A stretch of DNA of 64,000 nt from Spirochaetota bacterium (lineage in GTDB: Bacteria > Spirochaetota > UBA4802 > UBA5550), in assembly GCA_017999915.1 (NCBI GenBank), contig JAGNKX010000006.1, forward strand, positions 128,077-192,076, in the 5' to 3' direction. A program made the position numbers and the translations under genes. The notes below the pieces were generated by a model. It was not told where the DNA came from. It made no database searches and saw only the letters and a program-made list of their open reading frames with translations. Numbering within the stretch: the stretch's first letter is position 1; every line of letters starts with the position of its first letter. Below, piece by piece: positions 19,770 through 29,151 of this stretch.

Positions 19770-21299
19770 ATGAAAGCATTGATTATGGGCGGCGGCATGG
19801 CTGGTCTTGCCACCGCGGTCAACCTGATCGACCAGGGCATAGAAGTGGAGCTGATCGAGTCCGACGAGATCTTCGGCGGCCGCGCCAACTCGTGGCTCGA
19901 CAAGGACGGCGACATGATAGACAACGCGCTCCATGTCTTTTTTCCGTACTATGTGAACCTTCTCAACTTTTTCAAAAAGATGGGCATCGAGAAGAATATC
20001 GTCTGGAAGAGCCAGGACTTCTACTACGCGCAGGAGAACGGCAACCAGCCGGTCCTGCATATCCCCAACCTGCCGGCGCCGCTCCACGCGGGCATGGCCT
20101 TTTTCTACCTCATGAAATCCTACAAGGGGATCCCGAAGCTCGACATGATCAGGGCCATGATAACCTGCGCGGGCATGATGGGCATCTCGAAGAAAAAGCT
20201 CGACGAGCTCGACAGGCTCTCCTGGGCGGAATGGACCATCAAGAACGGCCCCGAGGGCGCCTTCAAGATGTTCGAGCCTGCGATCTACGGCCTGACCTTT
20301 ACTGACCGGTACGCCATATCTGTCAAGGTGATGCTCAACTGGCTTCTGAAAGTCGCGGCATCGGCCAAGTCGTCCCGCGTGGGCTTCGCCAACGGCGGCC
20401 TCGGCGAGATCTGGGTGCAGAGCTGCGTTGACTACATCAGGAGCAAGGGCGGGAAATGCGAGATTAAAAAGGAAGTCACCGCCATCGACGTGAAGGACGG
20501 AAAGATCGAGAGCGTTACGGTGAACGGCAAGGAGAAGAAGAGCGCCGACATCTACGTGTCGGCCATGAGCCCCTACGCGCTGCGGAAGATCATGCCGGCC
20601 GAATCGTACCGGCTGCAATATTTCGAGGACCTGACCCATTTCGAGGAGGCGGCCTCCATGTCGATCCAGATCTGGTACGACCGGAAGATCACCGACGTCG
20701 ACGTGACCTTCTTCTCCAGCGACGTGACCTTCAACACCTACGCGGACCTCTCCAACGTGCTGCCCCATATCTTCAAGGGCGGCTCCATGATGGAGATGGT
20801 CATCGCCCCGGCGGAGCAGCTGCGCCACCTCCCGGACGAGATCATTTTCGAGAAATGCCGGGATGACATCAAGAAGCTCTTCCCCAAGGCCCGGGAGGCA
20901 ACGATCAAGAAGTGGGTGCTGGTGCGGCAGCGTCAGAACGTGTACAAGCCCACGCCGGGAATGGAGTCGCACCGACCCTTCCAGCGCTCGCCCTATCCGA
21001 ACTTCTACCTCACCGGCGACTGGACCAAGACGCACGTCAGCTCCGGCGGCATGGAGGCGACGATCTGGAACGCCAACAAGTGCTCCGAGCTGGTCATCCA
21101 GGACAAGCTGGGAAAGACGATCCCGCTCAACACGGAGTTCAAGCCAGGCAAGGGACTTCTGCCCCTGGTGCGGCCGATGATGTTCGCCGCGAAGTGGGGC
21201 ATCAGGGCCGCGGCCGTGATCGCCCTTGTGTGGCTTTCCCTCAAGGCCTTCGGCTTTTCGGCCGGCCTGGGCACCCTCGTGGGCATGCTTGGATTATAA
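19770..21299 (+). CDS. FAD-dependent oxidoreductase, phytoene/zeta-carotene desaturase-like
   Basis: The protein has 509 residues from the ATG at 19770, preceded by GGCGGAGG. The N-terminus is an FAD-binding Rossmann fold: GGGMAGLATAVNL (~7-19) and the GR motif FGGRANSWLDKDG (~35-47). The end of the catalytic part has NFYLTGDWTKTHVSSGGMEATIWNANK, the typical FAD-site motif of amine-oxidase/phytoene-desaturase proteins. A hydrophobic C-terminal anchor follows (~467-495). Plant-type carotene desaturases and HpnE squalene-related enzymes share this layout. No carotenoid or hopanoid synthase is in the window, so the substrate is open; two START-type proteins in the same operon point to a hydrophobic one. 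Confidence 0.88.
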   Translation: MKALIMGGGMAGLATAVNLIDQGIEVELIESDEIFGGRANSWLDKDGDMIDNALHVFFPYYVNLLNFFKKMGIEKNIVWKSQDFYYAQENGNQPVLHIPNLPAPLHAGMAFFYLMKSYKGIPKLDMIRAMITCAGMMGISKKKLDELDRLSWAEWTIKNGPEGAFKMFEPAIYGLTFTDRYAISVKVMLNWLLKVAASAKSSRVGFANGGLGEIWVQSCVDYIRSKGGKCEIKKEVTAIDVKDGKIESVTVNGKEKKSADIYVSAMSPYALRKIMPAESYRLQYFEDLTHFEEAASMSIQIWYDRKITDVDVTFFSSDVTFNTYADLSNVLPHIFKGGSMMEMVIAPAEQLRHLPDEIIFEKCRDDIKKLFPKAREATIKKWVLVRQRQNVYKPTPGMESHRPFQRSPYPNFYLTGDWTKTHVSSGGMEATIWNANKCSELVIQDKLGKTIPLNTEFKPGKGLLPLVRPMMFAAKWGIRAAAVIALVWLSLKAFGFSAGLGTLVGMLGL

Positions 21300-21327
21300 T
21301 TGCGATAAAACAAGTCAGGAGCTATAT

Positions 21328-22032
21328 ATGAAACGCAGAATTAGCGCAACGATCATGATGCTTCCGGTGCTGGTATTCCTGGGCCTTCCGGTCTACAGCG
21401 CAGAAGCGACGGCAACCGCGACCCAAACCGAGGAGTGGGTCAAGGTGAAGGAAGGAAAAGGAATAGTGAGCTACGGCAAGCCGGGCTCGAAGAACCCCGT
21501 AAAGACGGTCTATGCCGTAGGCATCGTCAACGCGTCGGTCCCGGTCATAGAATCGCTCCTCAGGGACGTGGAGTGCCACAACAAGTACGTGCACATGGTG
21601 TCCGAGGCGAAAAAGATAGACCTGCCCGGAAAAAGGAACACGATCGACCTGTTCTACGAGTACTGCAGACTGGGCATGCCGTGGCCCGCATGGGACCGGG
21701 ACGCCATCGGCTCCGCGCAGTTCCTCTACAACAAGGCCTCGGGCGAGCTCAGGGTGATCATCAAGGGCGTCAAGGCCGATGATGTGAAGCCTAACCCGAA
21801 AACGATCCGCATGCCCGTGACGAACCTTTCCTTCAAGCTCGTTCCCAAGGGCCCCCAGGAAACCGAGGTGACCTATGCGATCGAGGCGGACCCCGCCATA
21901 GCGCTGGCGCCCTTCATCCTCGACATGCTTTTCAAGACGCTGGCTTACAACACGATCGTGAACATGCGGGAGATGGTGAAGCAGGAGAAGTACAGCAAGG
22001 CCACCTCCGTCATAACCACGACCCCCTTTTAA
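21328..22032 (+). CDS. Exported START/SRPBCC lipid-binding-type protein 1
   Basis: The protein has 234 residues from the ATG at 21328, with CAGGAG upstream. Residues 1-25 form a signal peptide cut near VYSAEA. The rest is a START-like (StAR/PctP-type) helix-grip domain: VKTVYAVGIVNASVPVIESLLRD, the DLFYEYCRLGMPWPAWDRDAIG strand pair, and FKLVPKGPQETEVTYAIEADP. Such domains bind lipids or other hydrophobic molecules in a closed cavity. It lies 28 bp after the desaturase-like gene and 37 bp before the next oxidoreductase. A periplasmic role as carrier of the oxidoreductase substrate is an inference from context. Confidence 0.82.
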   Translation: MKRRISATIMMLPVLVFLGLPVYSAEATATATQTEEWVKVKEGKGIVSYGKPGSKNPVKTVYAVGIVNASVPVIESLLRDVECHNKYVHMVSEAKKIDLPGKRNTIDLFYEYCRLGMPWPAWDRDAIGSAQFLYNKASGELRVIIKGVKADDVKPNPKTIRMPVTNLSFKLVPKGPQETEVTYAIEADPAIALAPFILDMLFKTLAYNTIVNMREMVKQEKYSKATSVITTTPF

Positions 22033-22069
22033 GCCGCAGGGGCAGGAGAGGCGACAGGAGCGTATCGAT

Positions 22070-23404
22070 ATGAAAACCATAATCATAGGAGCGGGGGTTT
22101 CGGGACTGGCGGCTCTGCACACCCTGCGCAAGGCCGGGGTTGACGCGGTCTGCCTCGAGGCCACGAACAAGGCCGGGGGCCGGGTCGCCACGGTGCGGCG
22201 GGACGGGTTCATCATGGACGTGGGCGCGCAGTTCTTCTTCCGCTACTATGATACGTGCTTTGGCCTCTGCCGCGAGATGGGACTGGGCGATGACATCGTC
22301 CGGTTCCCCTTCAAGGCGGCGCTCCCGGACATGGGCCATGGCAACAGGCTCACGCCGATCCTCGCCTCGATCAGGCCGATGGATATTCCCCGGGTGCTCT
22401 GCGACCTTGTCCGCTTCAGGGGCGTCTCCCTTCGCTCGATACGGGAGCTCCTTCCCCTGGTGCCGACCCTGGCCGCGCGGAACAGGAGCTTCCGATTCAT
22501 CAGGCCGGAGGATACCCTTGACCTGGACAACGAGTCCCTGGCGGAGTACGTGATCCGGAAAGGCGGGGTCGAGGCCCTGGAGAGGATCCTGCAGCCGGTG
22601 GCGTCCTGCATGACCCTGGGAGAGCCGGAAGAGCTGGGAGCCGGATACGGCCTGGGTCTCTTCTGGTACATGATCAACGGTCTCTGGACCCTCAGGAACG
22701 GCATCGGGTCCCTGAGCGAGCGCCTCCATGAGAGGTATCGCGACCATATACGCTGCTCCATGGCGGTGTCCAGGGTCGTCATAGAAAAGGGAAAGGTGAA
22801 GGGCGTGGAGACGCCGGCGGGCTTCATGGACGCCGACGCCGTGATCTGCGCCACCACCGCCACGAAGGCCCTGGAGATAATTCCGGACCTTCCGCCGGCG
22901 ATGGCTGGCCCCCTGAGCACCGCCACGTACAGCAAGTGCTGCCACGTGATGTTCGCCCTGGAGAAGCGGCTTCTTCCATTCGGGTGGTACGCTGTGGCCC
23001 TTCCCCGGCGGACGGGCTCTCCCATGGCGGGCTTTGCCGACAGTTCCATCAAGTCCCCCCTGTACGCGCCCCCCTGGGGAGGGATGGTGAACTGCTTCAC
23101 CTACGGCAAACACGCGGAGGAAATGAACAGGATGCCGGACGAGAAGGTGATACGGTTGATAACCGATGATATCAAAAGATTCGTGCCGTCGATGCCGTCA
23201 AAGCCGCTCTTCACCGAGATCTACCGGTATGACGAGGCGGTCTGCACCGCCGGCGCGGGCATGGTCACGGCCATGCATAATATGAAGACCCATCACTACA
23301 GGGACGTGCCGGGCCTCGCCCTGGCGGGCGAATACCTGTACATGCCCTCCGTGGACGGGGCGATCCGTAGCGGCATTGACGCGGCGGAATCATTGCTGAA
23401 ATGA
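22070..23404 (+). CDS. FAD-dependent oxidoreductase, protoporphyrinogen-oxidase/amine-oxidase-like
   Basis: The protein has 444 residues. It has the FAD dinucleotide motif GAGVSGLAALHTLRKAG (~7-23), the GGR motif KAGGRVATVRRDGF (~35-48), VGAQFFF, and the C-terminal GEYLYMPSVDGAIRSGIDAA that closes over FAD. This matches HemG/HemY-like and other flavin amine-oxidase fold proteins. No other heme gene is near, so a housekeeping PPO role is unlikely. It is the third gene of the operon, 37 bp after START protein 1 and 20 bp before the next flavoprotein. Substrate unknown; probably a hydrophobic or isoprenoid-like molecule. Confidence 0.86.
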   Translation: MKTIIIGAGVSGLAALHTLRKAGVDAVCLEATNKAGGRVATVRRDGFIMDVGAQFFFRYYDTCFGLCREMGLGDDIVRFPFKAALPDMGHGNRLTPILASIRPMDIPRVLCDLVRFRGVSLRSIRELLPLVPTLAARNRSFRFIRPEDTLDLDNESLAEYVIRKGGVEALERILQPVASCMTLGEPEELGAGYGLGLFWYMINGLWTLRNGIGSLSERLHERYRDHIRCSMAVSRVVIEKGKVKGVETPAGFMDADAVICATTATKALEIIPDLPPAMAGPLSTATYSKCCHVMFALEKRLLPFGWYAVALPRRTGSPMAGFADSSIKSPLYAPPWGGMVNCFTYGKHAEEMNRMPDEKVIRLITDDIKRFVPSMPSKPLFTEIYRYDEAVCTAGAGMVTAMHNMKTHHYRDVPGLALAGEYLYMPSVDGAIRSGIDAAESLLK

Positions 23405-23424
23405 ACAGGGAGCAGGGATAGGAT

Positions 23425-24507
23425 ATGAAACAGAGAAAAGAGATCACCATATACGGCTGCGGCATGTCGGGACTGGTGGCCGCCATCAACCTCGCCCGGG
23501 ATGGATATTCCGTCCTGGTGAAGGATAAGGAAAAGGGCTACGGCGGGGACACGATGTACAATCCATCTACCCACTGCACCCCCATCGACCGGAAGCGCAC
23601 CTCCGATTACATCGGCATAGACATTTCCACGGTCTTTTATCCCCTCATCGCCTGCCCCTTCTATCTCCATGACACGAGGTCGGACGCGCCCCACAGCGGC
23701 CTCTACTCGGTGGAGCGGGGCAACCGGCCCACGAGCCTGGACACCCTGCTGTACGGGATCGCCCGGAAGGAGGGAGTGTCCTTCGAGTTCAACGCGCCGC
23801 TGAAAAAGGGCGACCTGGGCAGCCTCCCGTCAGACACCGTCATCGCCTGCGGCCTCACGCCGGAAGCGTACACGACCCTGGGGATACCGAGCCTGGCCTG
23901 GTACGGCTGGGTCTCCCGGGGAGAGGCCGGGTTCAGCGATTATTCCCGGATCTGGTGGGACGAGTGCATCACCGAGTACGGGTACCTGAGCTCGGCCAAC
24001 AATTACTATTTCGACCTTCTCTTTTCCATCAGGCCCGTAACAAAGGAGGCCCTTGAGAAGTACAAGACCTTCATCCGGAGAAACGAGGGCCTCGAGTACG
24101 ATAACTGGCAGTACGTGAAAGGGGCGGTGCCCGTGGCGAAAAGCTCCAATCCGCGCCTGATCCACAACGGCATGATCATGTGCGGCACCATCAGCGGGTA
24201 CATGGACCCCTTCGGGTGGTTCGGCATAGCCGGCGCGTTGATCTCCGGGAAGATCGCGGCCATGGCCGTCACGGACAGGGCAGCCGCGCAGAGGGAGTTC
24301 GACCGGTTCATCCGCTATTACCGGCGGGTCTTCTATTTCAAGAAATATCTCTGGTACACGCTGCTCCGTCCCAGGGTGGAGCTGCTGGAAAACCTTCTCA
24401 TATGGTTCGGTCCCGAGAAGTTCAGCAGGCTCGTGAGCGCCCGGGTCAATGAAGAACATCATCTGCCTTTCTCGATTCCCGCCTTTGCGCACCTCGGGGC
24501 GGAATAA
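23425..24507 (+). CDS. FAD/NAD(P)-binding oxidoreductase (geranylgeranyl-reductase-like)
   Basis: The protein has 360 residues. The N-terminal motif YGCGMSGLVAAINLARDG (~10-27) is a Rossmann dinucleotide site with an unusual GCGMSG. YGGDTMYNPSTHC follows where the GGR motif would be. GYMDPFGWFGIAGALISGKIAA (~255-276) matches the FAD-contact helix of geranylgeranyl-reductase-type flavoproteins. The C-terminal ~80 residues carry two helices that may contact the membrane. It is 20 bp downstream of the PPO-like gene and 20 bp upstream of START protein 2. It is less conserved than its two neighbours, so its chemistry is the least certain of the three. Confidence 0.8.
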   Translation: MKQRKEITIYGCGMSGLVAAINLARDGYSVLVKDKEKGYGGDTMYNPSTHCTPIDRKRTSDYIGIDISTVFYPLIACPFYLHDTRSDAPHSGLYSVERGNRPTSLDTLLYGIARKEGVSFEFNAPLKKGDLGSLPSDTVIACGLTPEAYTTLGIPSLAWYGWVSRGEAGFSDYSRIWWDECITEYGYLSSANNYYFDLLFSIRPVTKEALEKYKTFIRRNEGLEYDNWQYVKGAVPVAKSSNPRLIHNGMIMCGTISGYMDPFGWFGIAGALISGKIAAMAVTDRAAAQREFDRFIRYYRRVFYFKKYLWYTLLRPRVELLENLLIWFGPEKFSRLVSARVNEEHHLPFSIPAFAHLGAE

Positions 24508-24527
24508 TATGATAGCGGAGGCCTCCC

Positions 24528-24655
24528 ATGGTACATGCCGTGAGCGAAGTGATGGAATACTGTAAGATACCGATGGCCCATGCCGTGAGTAAGTTAATGG
24601 ATTACCGGAAGCTTCCGGCGGTCCAGGCCGTGAGCAGGCAGCTATGCGTCCCCCT
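24528..24655 (+). repeat. 45-bp tandem repeat in the START protein 2 leader
   Basis: Units begin at 24528, 24573 and 24618 (the third incomplete). They encode HAVSEVMEYCKIP, HAVSKLMDYRKLP and QAVSRQL in frame. The first two units have diverged at roughly a quarter of bases, so the duplication is not recent. Confidence 0.75.
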
Positions 24656-25238
24656 CTGCATGCTGGTGGCGCTGCCGGTGCTGGGCGGCGATGAGTGGAC
24701 CCTGGAGCGGTCGTCCGGCGATGTGAAGGTTTTCTCGAAGCGCACGGAGGGATTTCCCCTGAAGGAGTTCAGGGGGGAATGCGAGGTGCCGGCGTCCCTG
24801 GGAACCCTGAAGTCCCTGATGATGGATTACAATAATTACCAGAAGTGGTTCGCCCTGTCCAGGCGCATCACCCTCCTGAGCAGCGCTTCCCCGACGGGCT
24901 TCACGGTGAACTATGTCGTGGCCTCGCCGTGGCCCATTGCGGACAGGGAGGCCGATGTGGCGGTCACCGTCAATTTCGACGAGGGCGCGGGCAGGGGAAC
25001 CGTGACGCTCGATGCCATACAGTCCGGCGAAAAGACCGGGAGGAACGGCCTTGTCAGGATCACCGACATGCACGGGACGTTCCGGTTCACCCGCGTTGAC
25101 AGCGGCCGCACGAAAGTGGTCCTCACCATGAGGGTCGACCCGAGAATCGACATGGCGGCCCGCTTCCAGAATGATTTTTTGAGGAGCTATCCCCTTGACA
25201 CGCTCCGGTGTTTGCGAAAAGCCGTCCTGTCCCATTAG
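24528..25238 (+). CDS. Exported START/SRPBCC protein 2 with tandem-repeat leader
   Basis: The protein has 236 residues. Residues ~48-230 form a START-like domain: LERSSGDVKVFSKRTEGFPLKEFRGE, NNYQKWFALSRRITLL, SPWPIADREADVAV and RVDPRIDMAARFQNDFLRSYP. Before it lies a hydrophobic signal segment (~40-55). Before that are two and a half copies of a 15-residue unit beginning V/A-HAVS, encoded by 45-bp repeats at 24528-24662, so the leader looks tandemly duplicated. The start has GCGGAGG upstream. It closes the five-gene operon and is a distant paralogue of the START gene at 21328. Whether the long leader is translated or an internal start is used is open. Confidence 0.8.
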   Translation: MVHAVSEVMEYCKIPMAHAVSKLMDYRKLPAVQAVSRQLCVPLCMLVALPVLGGDEWTLERSSGDVKVFSKRTEGFPLKEFRGECEVPASLGTLKSLMMDYNNYQKWFALSRRITLLSSASPTGFTVNYVVASPWPIADREADVAVTVNFDEGAGRGTVTLDAIQSGEKTGRNGLVRITDMHGTFRFTRVDSGRTKVVLTMRVDPRIDMAARFQNDFLRSYPLDTLRCLRKAVLSH

Positions 25239-25440
25239 AGCCTCCACCATCCTTTTCCAGAAAATCCGCCTCGTGCCTCGGCTCCGCTCGGCAACCGGGG
25301 CGCACGGATGCCTGAGAGCGGTCTCGCCGGGATGACTCCATACCCCCTAAAATATACCGCACTAATTCATGACGATCGCCGGTACCGATTTTGAGTTGAC
25401 CGGCAGGGCCATGGCGTTGTTATGTATCCGGACAGGAACT

Positions 25441-26055
25441 ATGAAGAAAAAAGAGGACATCACCAGGATCTACCGGGCGGCCCTTTCCATGTTCGCGAAA
25501 TACGGCTTCAGGAAGGCCACCATGGACGATGTGGCCGGTGAGCTGGGCATGACCAAGGGGAACCTCTACCTCTACGCGAAGGACAAGCGGGACCTCTACG
25601 ACCGGGCCGTGGCCCACGCCCTGCGGGAATGGCAGGGGAGGGTGCTCCAGGCCGTGCTGGCGGAAGAAGACCCGAGGAAGCAGTTCGAGGTCATGTCCCT
25701 CAAGGCGATGGAATACCTCGCCCATGACGACCATCTGCGGAACATCCTGGCCATGGACCCCGAGATCTTTCCCATGTTCACCGACAACGATCCCTACGGC
25801 GAGATAAACAGGAACTCGGTCGCCATCATCACCCGCATACTCAAGGATGGCATGAAGGCCGGGGTCTTCAGGCCGGTGAACCTCGCCACGCTTCCGCAGA
25901 TCCTGTTCATGATCTACAAGATGTTCATCATCGGGAGCTATATCAGTTCCGAGGGGGGAATGCGCCAGAAAATGTATCGCGAGACCCTCGATCTCATCAC
26001 GAAGGGCATTTTTCGCGGCACTGAATGGGATGTTCCCCGGAAAAAAGGTAAATGA
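25441..26055 (+). CDS. TetR/AcrR-family transcriptional regulator
   Basis: The protein has 204 residues from the ATG at 25441, after ACAGGAAC; a longer in-frame start at 25369 has no ribosome site. Helix-turn-helix ~8-55: FRKATMDDVAGELGMTKGNLYLYAKDKRDLY. The C-terminal domain has no ligand motif I recognise. It is 202 bp after the FAD/START operon on the same strand and may control it, an alternative to the regulator at 18820. Confidence 0.9.
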   Translation: MKKKEDITRIYRAALSMFAKYGFRKATMDDVAGELGMTKGNLYLYAKDKRDLYDRAVAHALREWQGRVLQAVLAEEDPRKQFEVMSLKAMEYLAHDDHLRNILAMDPEIFPMFTDNDPYGEINRNSVAIITRILKDGMKAGVFRPVNLATLPQILFMIYKMFIIGSYISSEGGMRQKMYRETLDLITKGIFRGTEWDVPRKKGK

Positions 26056-26151
26056 ATATCCCGCGGACAGCAACGATTGCGCCCCGGGAACATGGGATGA
26101 ACCGGAAGCGGGCATATCGGCGCCACCGAACCCGGCCGAAGTGAATTATTA

Positions 26152-26180
26152 TTGACAGCCGATTATGGCGATGGTATCAT
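26152..26180 (+). promoter_or_regulatory. Sigma70-type promoter of the chemoreceptor gene
   Basis: TTGACA (26152-26157), 17-bp spacer, TATCAT (26175-26180), 66 bp before the ATG at 26247. Confidence 0.7.
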
Positions 26181-26246
26181 CAAGCCGTTGTTAGCCAATG
26201 CTACTTATAATTCACGTCGCGCGCCAGTTGGCACCGGGGAACATAA

Positions 26247-28433
26247 ATGAAACGATTCCTTCTATTTTCCTTGCTGATGCCGCTCGTTGTAACAGGTCAT
26301 AGTGCGTTTTCCGCCAATGCCGCCGCAACCGAACCGGTGATCATAGATGAGTCACTGGAGCAGTATTCATTCTGCAGCCATGTGGATTATCTCGAGGACC
26401 CCGGAAAGAAGCTCTCCATAGAAGATGTCTCCGGCAACCGGCAGAAGTGGACCCGGGAGACAAAGAAGGCCTTTAACTTCGGCTTCAATACGTCCGCCTA
26501 CTGGTTCAGGTTCTCCGTAACGAATCGTACCGAGGCTCCGGTCAGCTGGCTCCTCGAAATCGATTATCCGATGCTGGATTCGGTAGGGCTGTACATACCG
26601 AAAGAGGGGGGCGGCTATGCCCTGAAGGAGACCGGAGACCATCTCCCGTTCTCCCGCCGGGACGTTAACGATAAGAATTTCATGTTTCTCCTGACCGAGG
26701 AGCCCGGGACCCGCACCTACTACATGCGCGTCGATTCAACGAGCTCAAAGGCCTTCTCGATGATCATGTGGTCCATGAAGGCCGACCGGAACAGGCTGAC
26801 GACGGAGCTGCCGCCGCTCTGGATCTATTACGGCCTCATGCTGATAATGGTCGTTTACAACCTGTTCATTTTCTTTTCGGCGAAAGATATCAGCTATATT
26901 TACTACGTGCTCTTCATTTCATCGTGGATACTGATGCAGCTGGGGCTGAACGGCCTCTCCTTCCAGTACCTCTGGCCCGACCAGATATGGTGGACCAATA
27001 ACAACCTCCCGTTCTTCACGGGAAACGTCGACCTCTGGTCGGCCTTTTACCTTCGCGCGTATCTGCAGACGAAGGAAAAATTCAAGATCATAGACAGGAT
27101 CGCGCTGTTCGCCATGGTCATTCCGTCCGCCATCCTGATCGTCCTGTCCCTGGCGGCCCCCTACCGGCTGGCGATGATAGGGACCACGGTAAATTCGCTC
27201 TTCATAACCGTCATGCATTTCGCCATCGGCATCACCCTGGTGCTGCGCGGCTACAGGCCGGCGCGGTTTTATCTGATAGGTTTTTTCATAATGATGATCG
27301 GCATCGTGGCCTACACGCTCAAGACCCTGGGAGTGCTGCCCTCGGTTTTCGTCACGAACTGGGGGATGCAGATAGGATCCGCTGCCATGGTGGTGCTCTT
27401 CTCCCTTGGCCTCGCCGATAAGATCACGGTCATGCGGAAGAACCTTGAGAAGCTCTTCGGCGATCAGCGGGAAAGCGAAAAGAAAGCGATCGAGCACGCG
27501 GAATTCCTCGAGGGGATCGTGAGGACCGTGAACGTCATCTCCAATGAATTCATGCAGGTGAGCCTGAAGCTGGACGAGGTGAGCGGGGCCCTGGCCGATC
27601 TTTCCAACGAGCAGGCGTCCAGCAGCGAGCAGTTCTCCGCCACCTTCGAGGAGATGACCGCCTCCACCGAAAATATACATAAATCGTCCCTGCGGCAGAA
27701 GAAGGAGGGGGACAGGTCCCGGGAGATGATAGATCAGCTCAATGCCGCCCAGAAGAACATGGTGCGGGAAAGCCTGAAGGTGGCGGAGGGCATAGGCGAG
27801 ATCTCGAACTCGGCCACCAGCACCGAGGCGAGTCTCGGCCGGATGAACGAAAAGATGACGATGATCAACGCCGGCGGCAATGAGATCAGCGAGTTCGTCA
27901 CGATCATCGACGACATCTCCGACAGGATAAACCTCCTCAGCTTGAACGCGGCGATCGAGGCCGCCCGGGCCGGCGAGTACGGCCGGGGATTTGCGGTCGT
28001 CGCCGACGAGATCGGGAAGCTGGCCCAGGCGACTTCGGACAACTCGAGGCAGATAGCCGACAAGATCAAGAAGATCATCGGGGATATCGAAGAGGGGACG
28101 AGGATCGTGGGCGACACGAAACAGGCGACCGATGTTATCTTCAGAATGCTGGGCGATATCAGCGGCCGGATCGACGAGGTCAAGAAAAGCATGGAGATCC
28201 AGACGCGGGGCGTCAATAGCGTCGTCACCCAGGCCTCCGTCATCGATCGGTTCACGCAGGACATAGCGACGGCCACGACTGAGCAGCTGAGCTCGATGAA
28301 CCAGTCTCTCAAGACGATCGAACGCCTGTCGGAGATGGCCATTGAAGTGACCCGGGTGAACGAGAGGATAGTCGAAATGACGAAGACTATAATGAGGAAA
28401 TCCGAGGAGCTTTCGGTCCTGGTTAACTCATAG
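26247..28433 (+). CDS. Methyl-accepting chemotaxis protein with 7TM-DISM sensor
   Basis: The protein has 728 residues. A signal peptide (~1-26) leads to an extracytoplasmic 7TMR-DISM type-2 domain (~30-180: [45 protein letters not shown]). Seven membrane segments follow (~188-400), then a helical linker and an MCP signalling domain (~430-725). The hairpin tip carries [32 protein letters not shown] (~557-588). DISM receptors sense carbohydrates or other ligands outside the membrane. The pairing of a 7TM-DISM sensor with an MCP output in place of a kinase or GGDEF is known but less common. No che genes are in the window. Confidence 0.93.
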   Translation: MKRFLLFSLLMPLVVTGHSAFSANAAATEPVIIDESLEQYSFCSHVDYLEDPGKKLSIEDVSGNRQKWTRETKKAFNFGFNTSAYWFRFSVTNRTEAPVSWLLEIDYPMLDSVGLYIPKEGGGYALKETGDHLPFSRRDVNDKNFMFLLTEEPGTRTYYMRVDSTSSKAFSMIMWSMKADRNRLTTELPPLWIYYGLMLIMVVYNLFIFFSAKDISYIYYVLFISSWILMQLGLNGLSFQYLWPDQIWWTNNNLPFFTGNVDLWSAFYLRAYLQTKEKFKIIDRIALFAMVIPSAILIVLSLAAPYRLAMIGTTVNSLFITVMHFAIGITLVLRGYRPARFYLIGFFIMMIGIVAYTLKTLGVLPSVFVTNWGMQIGSAAMVVLFSLGLADKITVMRKNLEKLFGDQRESEKKAIEHAEFLEGIVRTVNVISNEFMQVSLKLDEVSGALADLSNEQASSSEQFSATFEEMTASTENIHKSSLRQKKEGDRSREMIDQLNAAQKNMVRESLKVAEGIGEISNSATSTEASLGRMNEKMTMINAGGNEISEFVTIIDDISDRINLLSLNAAIEAARAGEYGRGFAVVADEIGKLAQATSDNSRQIADKIKKIIGDIEEGTRIVGDTKQATDVIFRMLGDISGRIDEVKKSMEIQTRGVNSVVTQASVIDRFTQDIATATTEQLSSMNQSLKTIERLSEMAIEVTRVNERIVEMTKTIMRKSEELSVLVNS

Positions 28434-28503
28434 GGGCCCCGGTAGCGCATTCAATCTGTTTGGTTAATTTTATTCATATAGCGCCCAAGATACGGAAAAT
28501 ATA

Positions 28504-28532
28504 TTGACTAATGATCTAATTCATGATATAAT
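28504..28532 (+). promoter_or_regulatory. Strong sigma70 promoter of the HAMP-type protein gene
   Basis: TTGACT (28504-28509), 17-bp spacer, perfect TATAAT (28527-28532), 31 bp before the ATG at 28564. Confidence 0.8.
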
Positions 28533-28563
28533 TAAGTATCATGGTACAAGGAGAGGTGCTGGT

Positions 28564-29100
28564 ATGCAACGTAGAAAACAGATGATAATCAACAAACAGT
28601 TTCAGATCAAAACCACCTTTTCCATCATCGGGATCGTGACCCTGCTGGCCGTCGCCATAATCACGGCGATAGCGATCAGCGTGTGGCATAACAACCGTAA
28701 GATCGAGCAGATCAACGTCATGGAGGACAATATCGTGCAGTACCTCCAGGTGAAAAGCCTCTCCGCCGCCAATGTCGAGGTTGACCAGAAAGCGATGAAG
28801 GAGATAGCGGTCAACCACAGCAAAAACATGACCGACATGGCGGCCATGATACGATTGAACAGGGTGCTCCTGCTGGTGCTGATCGTGATCATGATAGTTC
28901 AGGGTGTCGTTCTTTACATGCTGCTGATAAGAAAGACCCACCGTATCGCCGGCCCTATTTTCGTCATGTCCCGATACATGCAGGAGATCATTGACGGGAA
29001 ACACCCTTCATTGAGGCAGCTGCGGAAGAATGACGAATTCAAGGAGTTTTATTCGCTTTTCTCCACCATGGTCGAATCGATCAAAAACCGCGGGAAATAA
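28564..29100 (+). CDS. Two-helix membrane protein with C-terminal HAMP-like domain
   Basis: The protein has 178 residues from the ATG at 28564, preceded by AAGGAGAGG. There are two membrane segments (~15-38 and ~98-122) around an 60-residue extracytoplasmic helical loop. The cytoplasmic end (~123-178) has RKTHRIAGPIFVMSRYMQEIIDGKHPSLRQLRKNDEFKEFYSLFSTM, which resembles a HAMP linker (P near the start, an E/D-rich second helix). It ends right after the HAMP, so there is no output domain; it would be a sensor stub that acts through a partner. It follows the chemoreceptor by 130 bp but has its own strong promoter. Confidence 0.78.
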   Translation: MQRRKQMIINKQFQIKTTFSIIGIVTLLAVAIITAIAISVWHNNRKIEQINVMEDNIVQYLQVKSLSAANVEVDQKAMKEIAVNHSKNMTDMAAMIRLNRVLLLVLIVIMIVQGVVLYMLLIRKTHRIAGPIFVMSRYMQEIIDGKHPSLRQLRKNDEFKEFYSLFSTMVESIKNRGK

Positions 29101-29120
29101 AACTGCCAACCATTATTACA

Positions 29121-29144
29121 AAGCGGCGCCGGGCGGCGCCGCTT
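29121..29144. terminator. Bidirectional intrinsic-terminator-like hairpin
   Basis: AAGCGGCGCC and GGCGCCGCTT form a perfect 10-bp stem with GGGC loop, placed between two convergent genes and flanked by T-rich or A-rich sequence on both sides. Confidence 0.75.
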
Positions 29145-29151
29145 TACGTCA

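Noticed and set aside
19746-21035. 429-residue minus-strand frame opposite the desaturase-like gene
   Set aside because: Mirror frame of a conserved FAD protein, no motif, no ribosome site.
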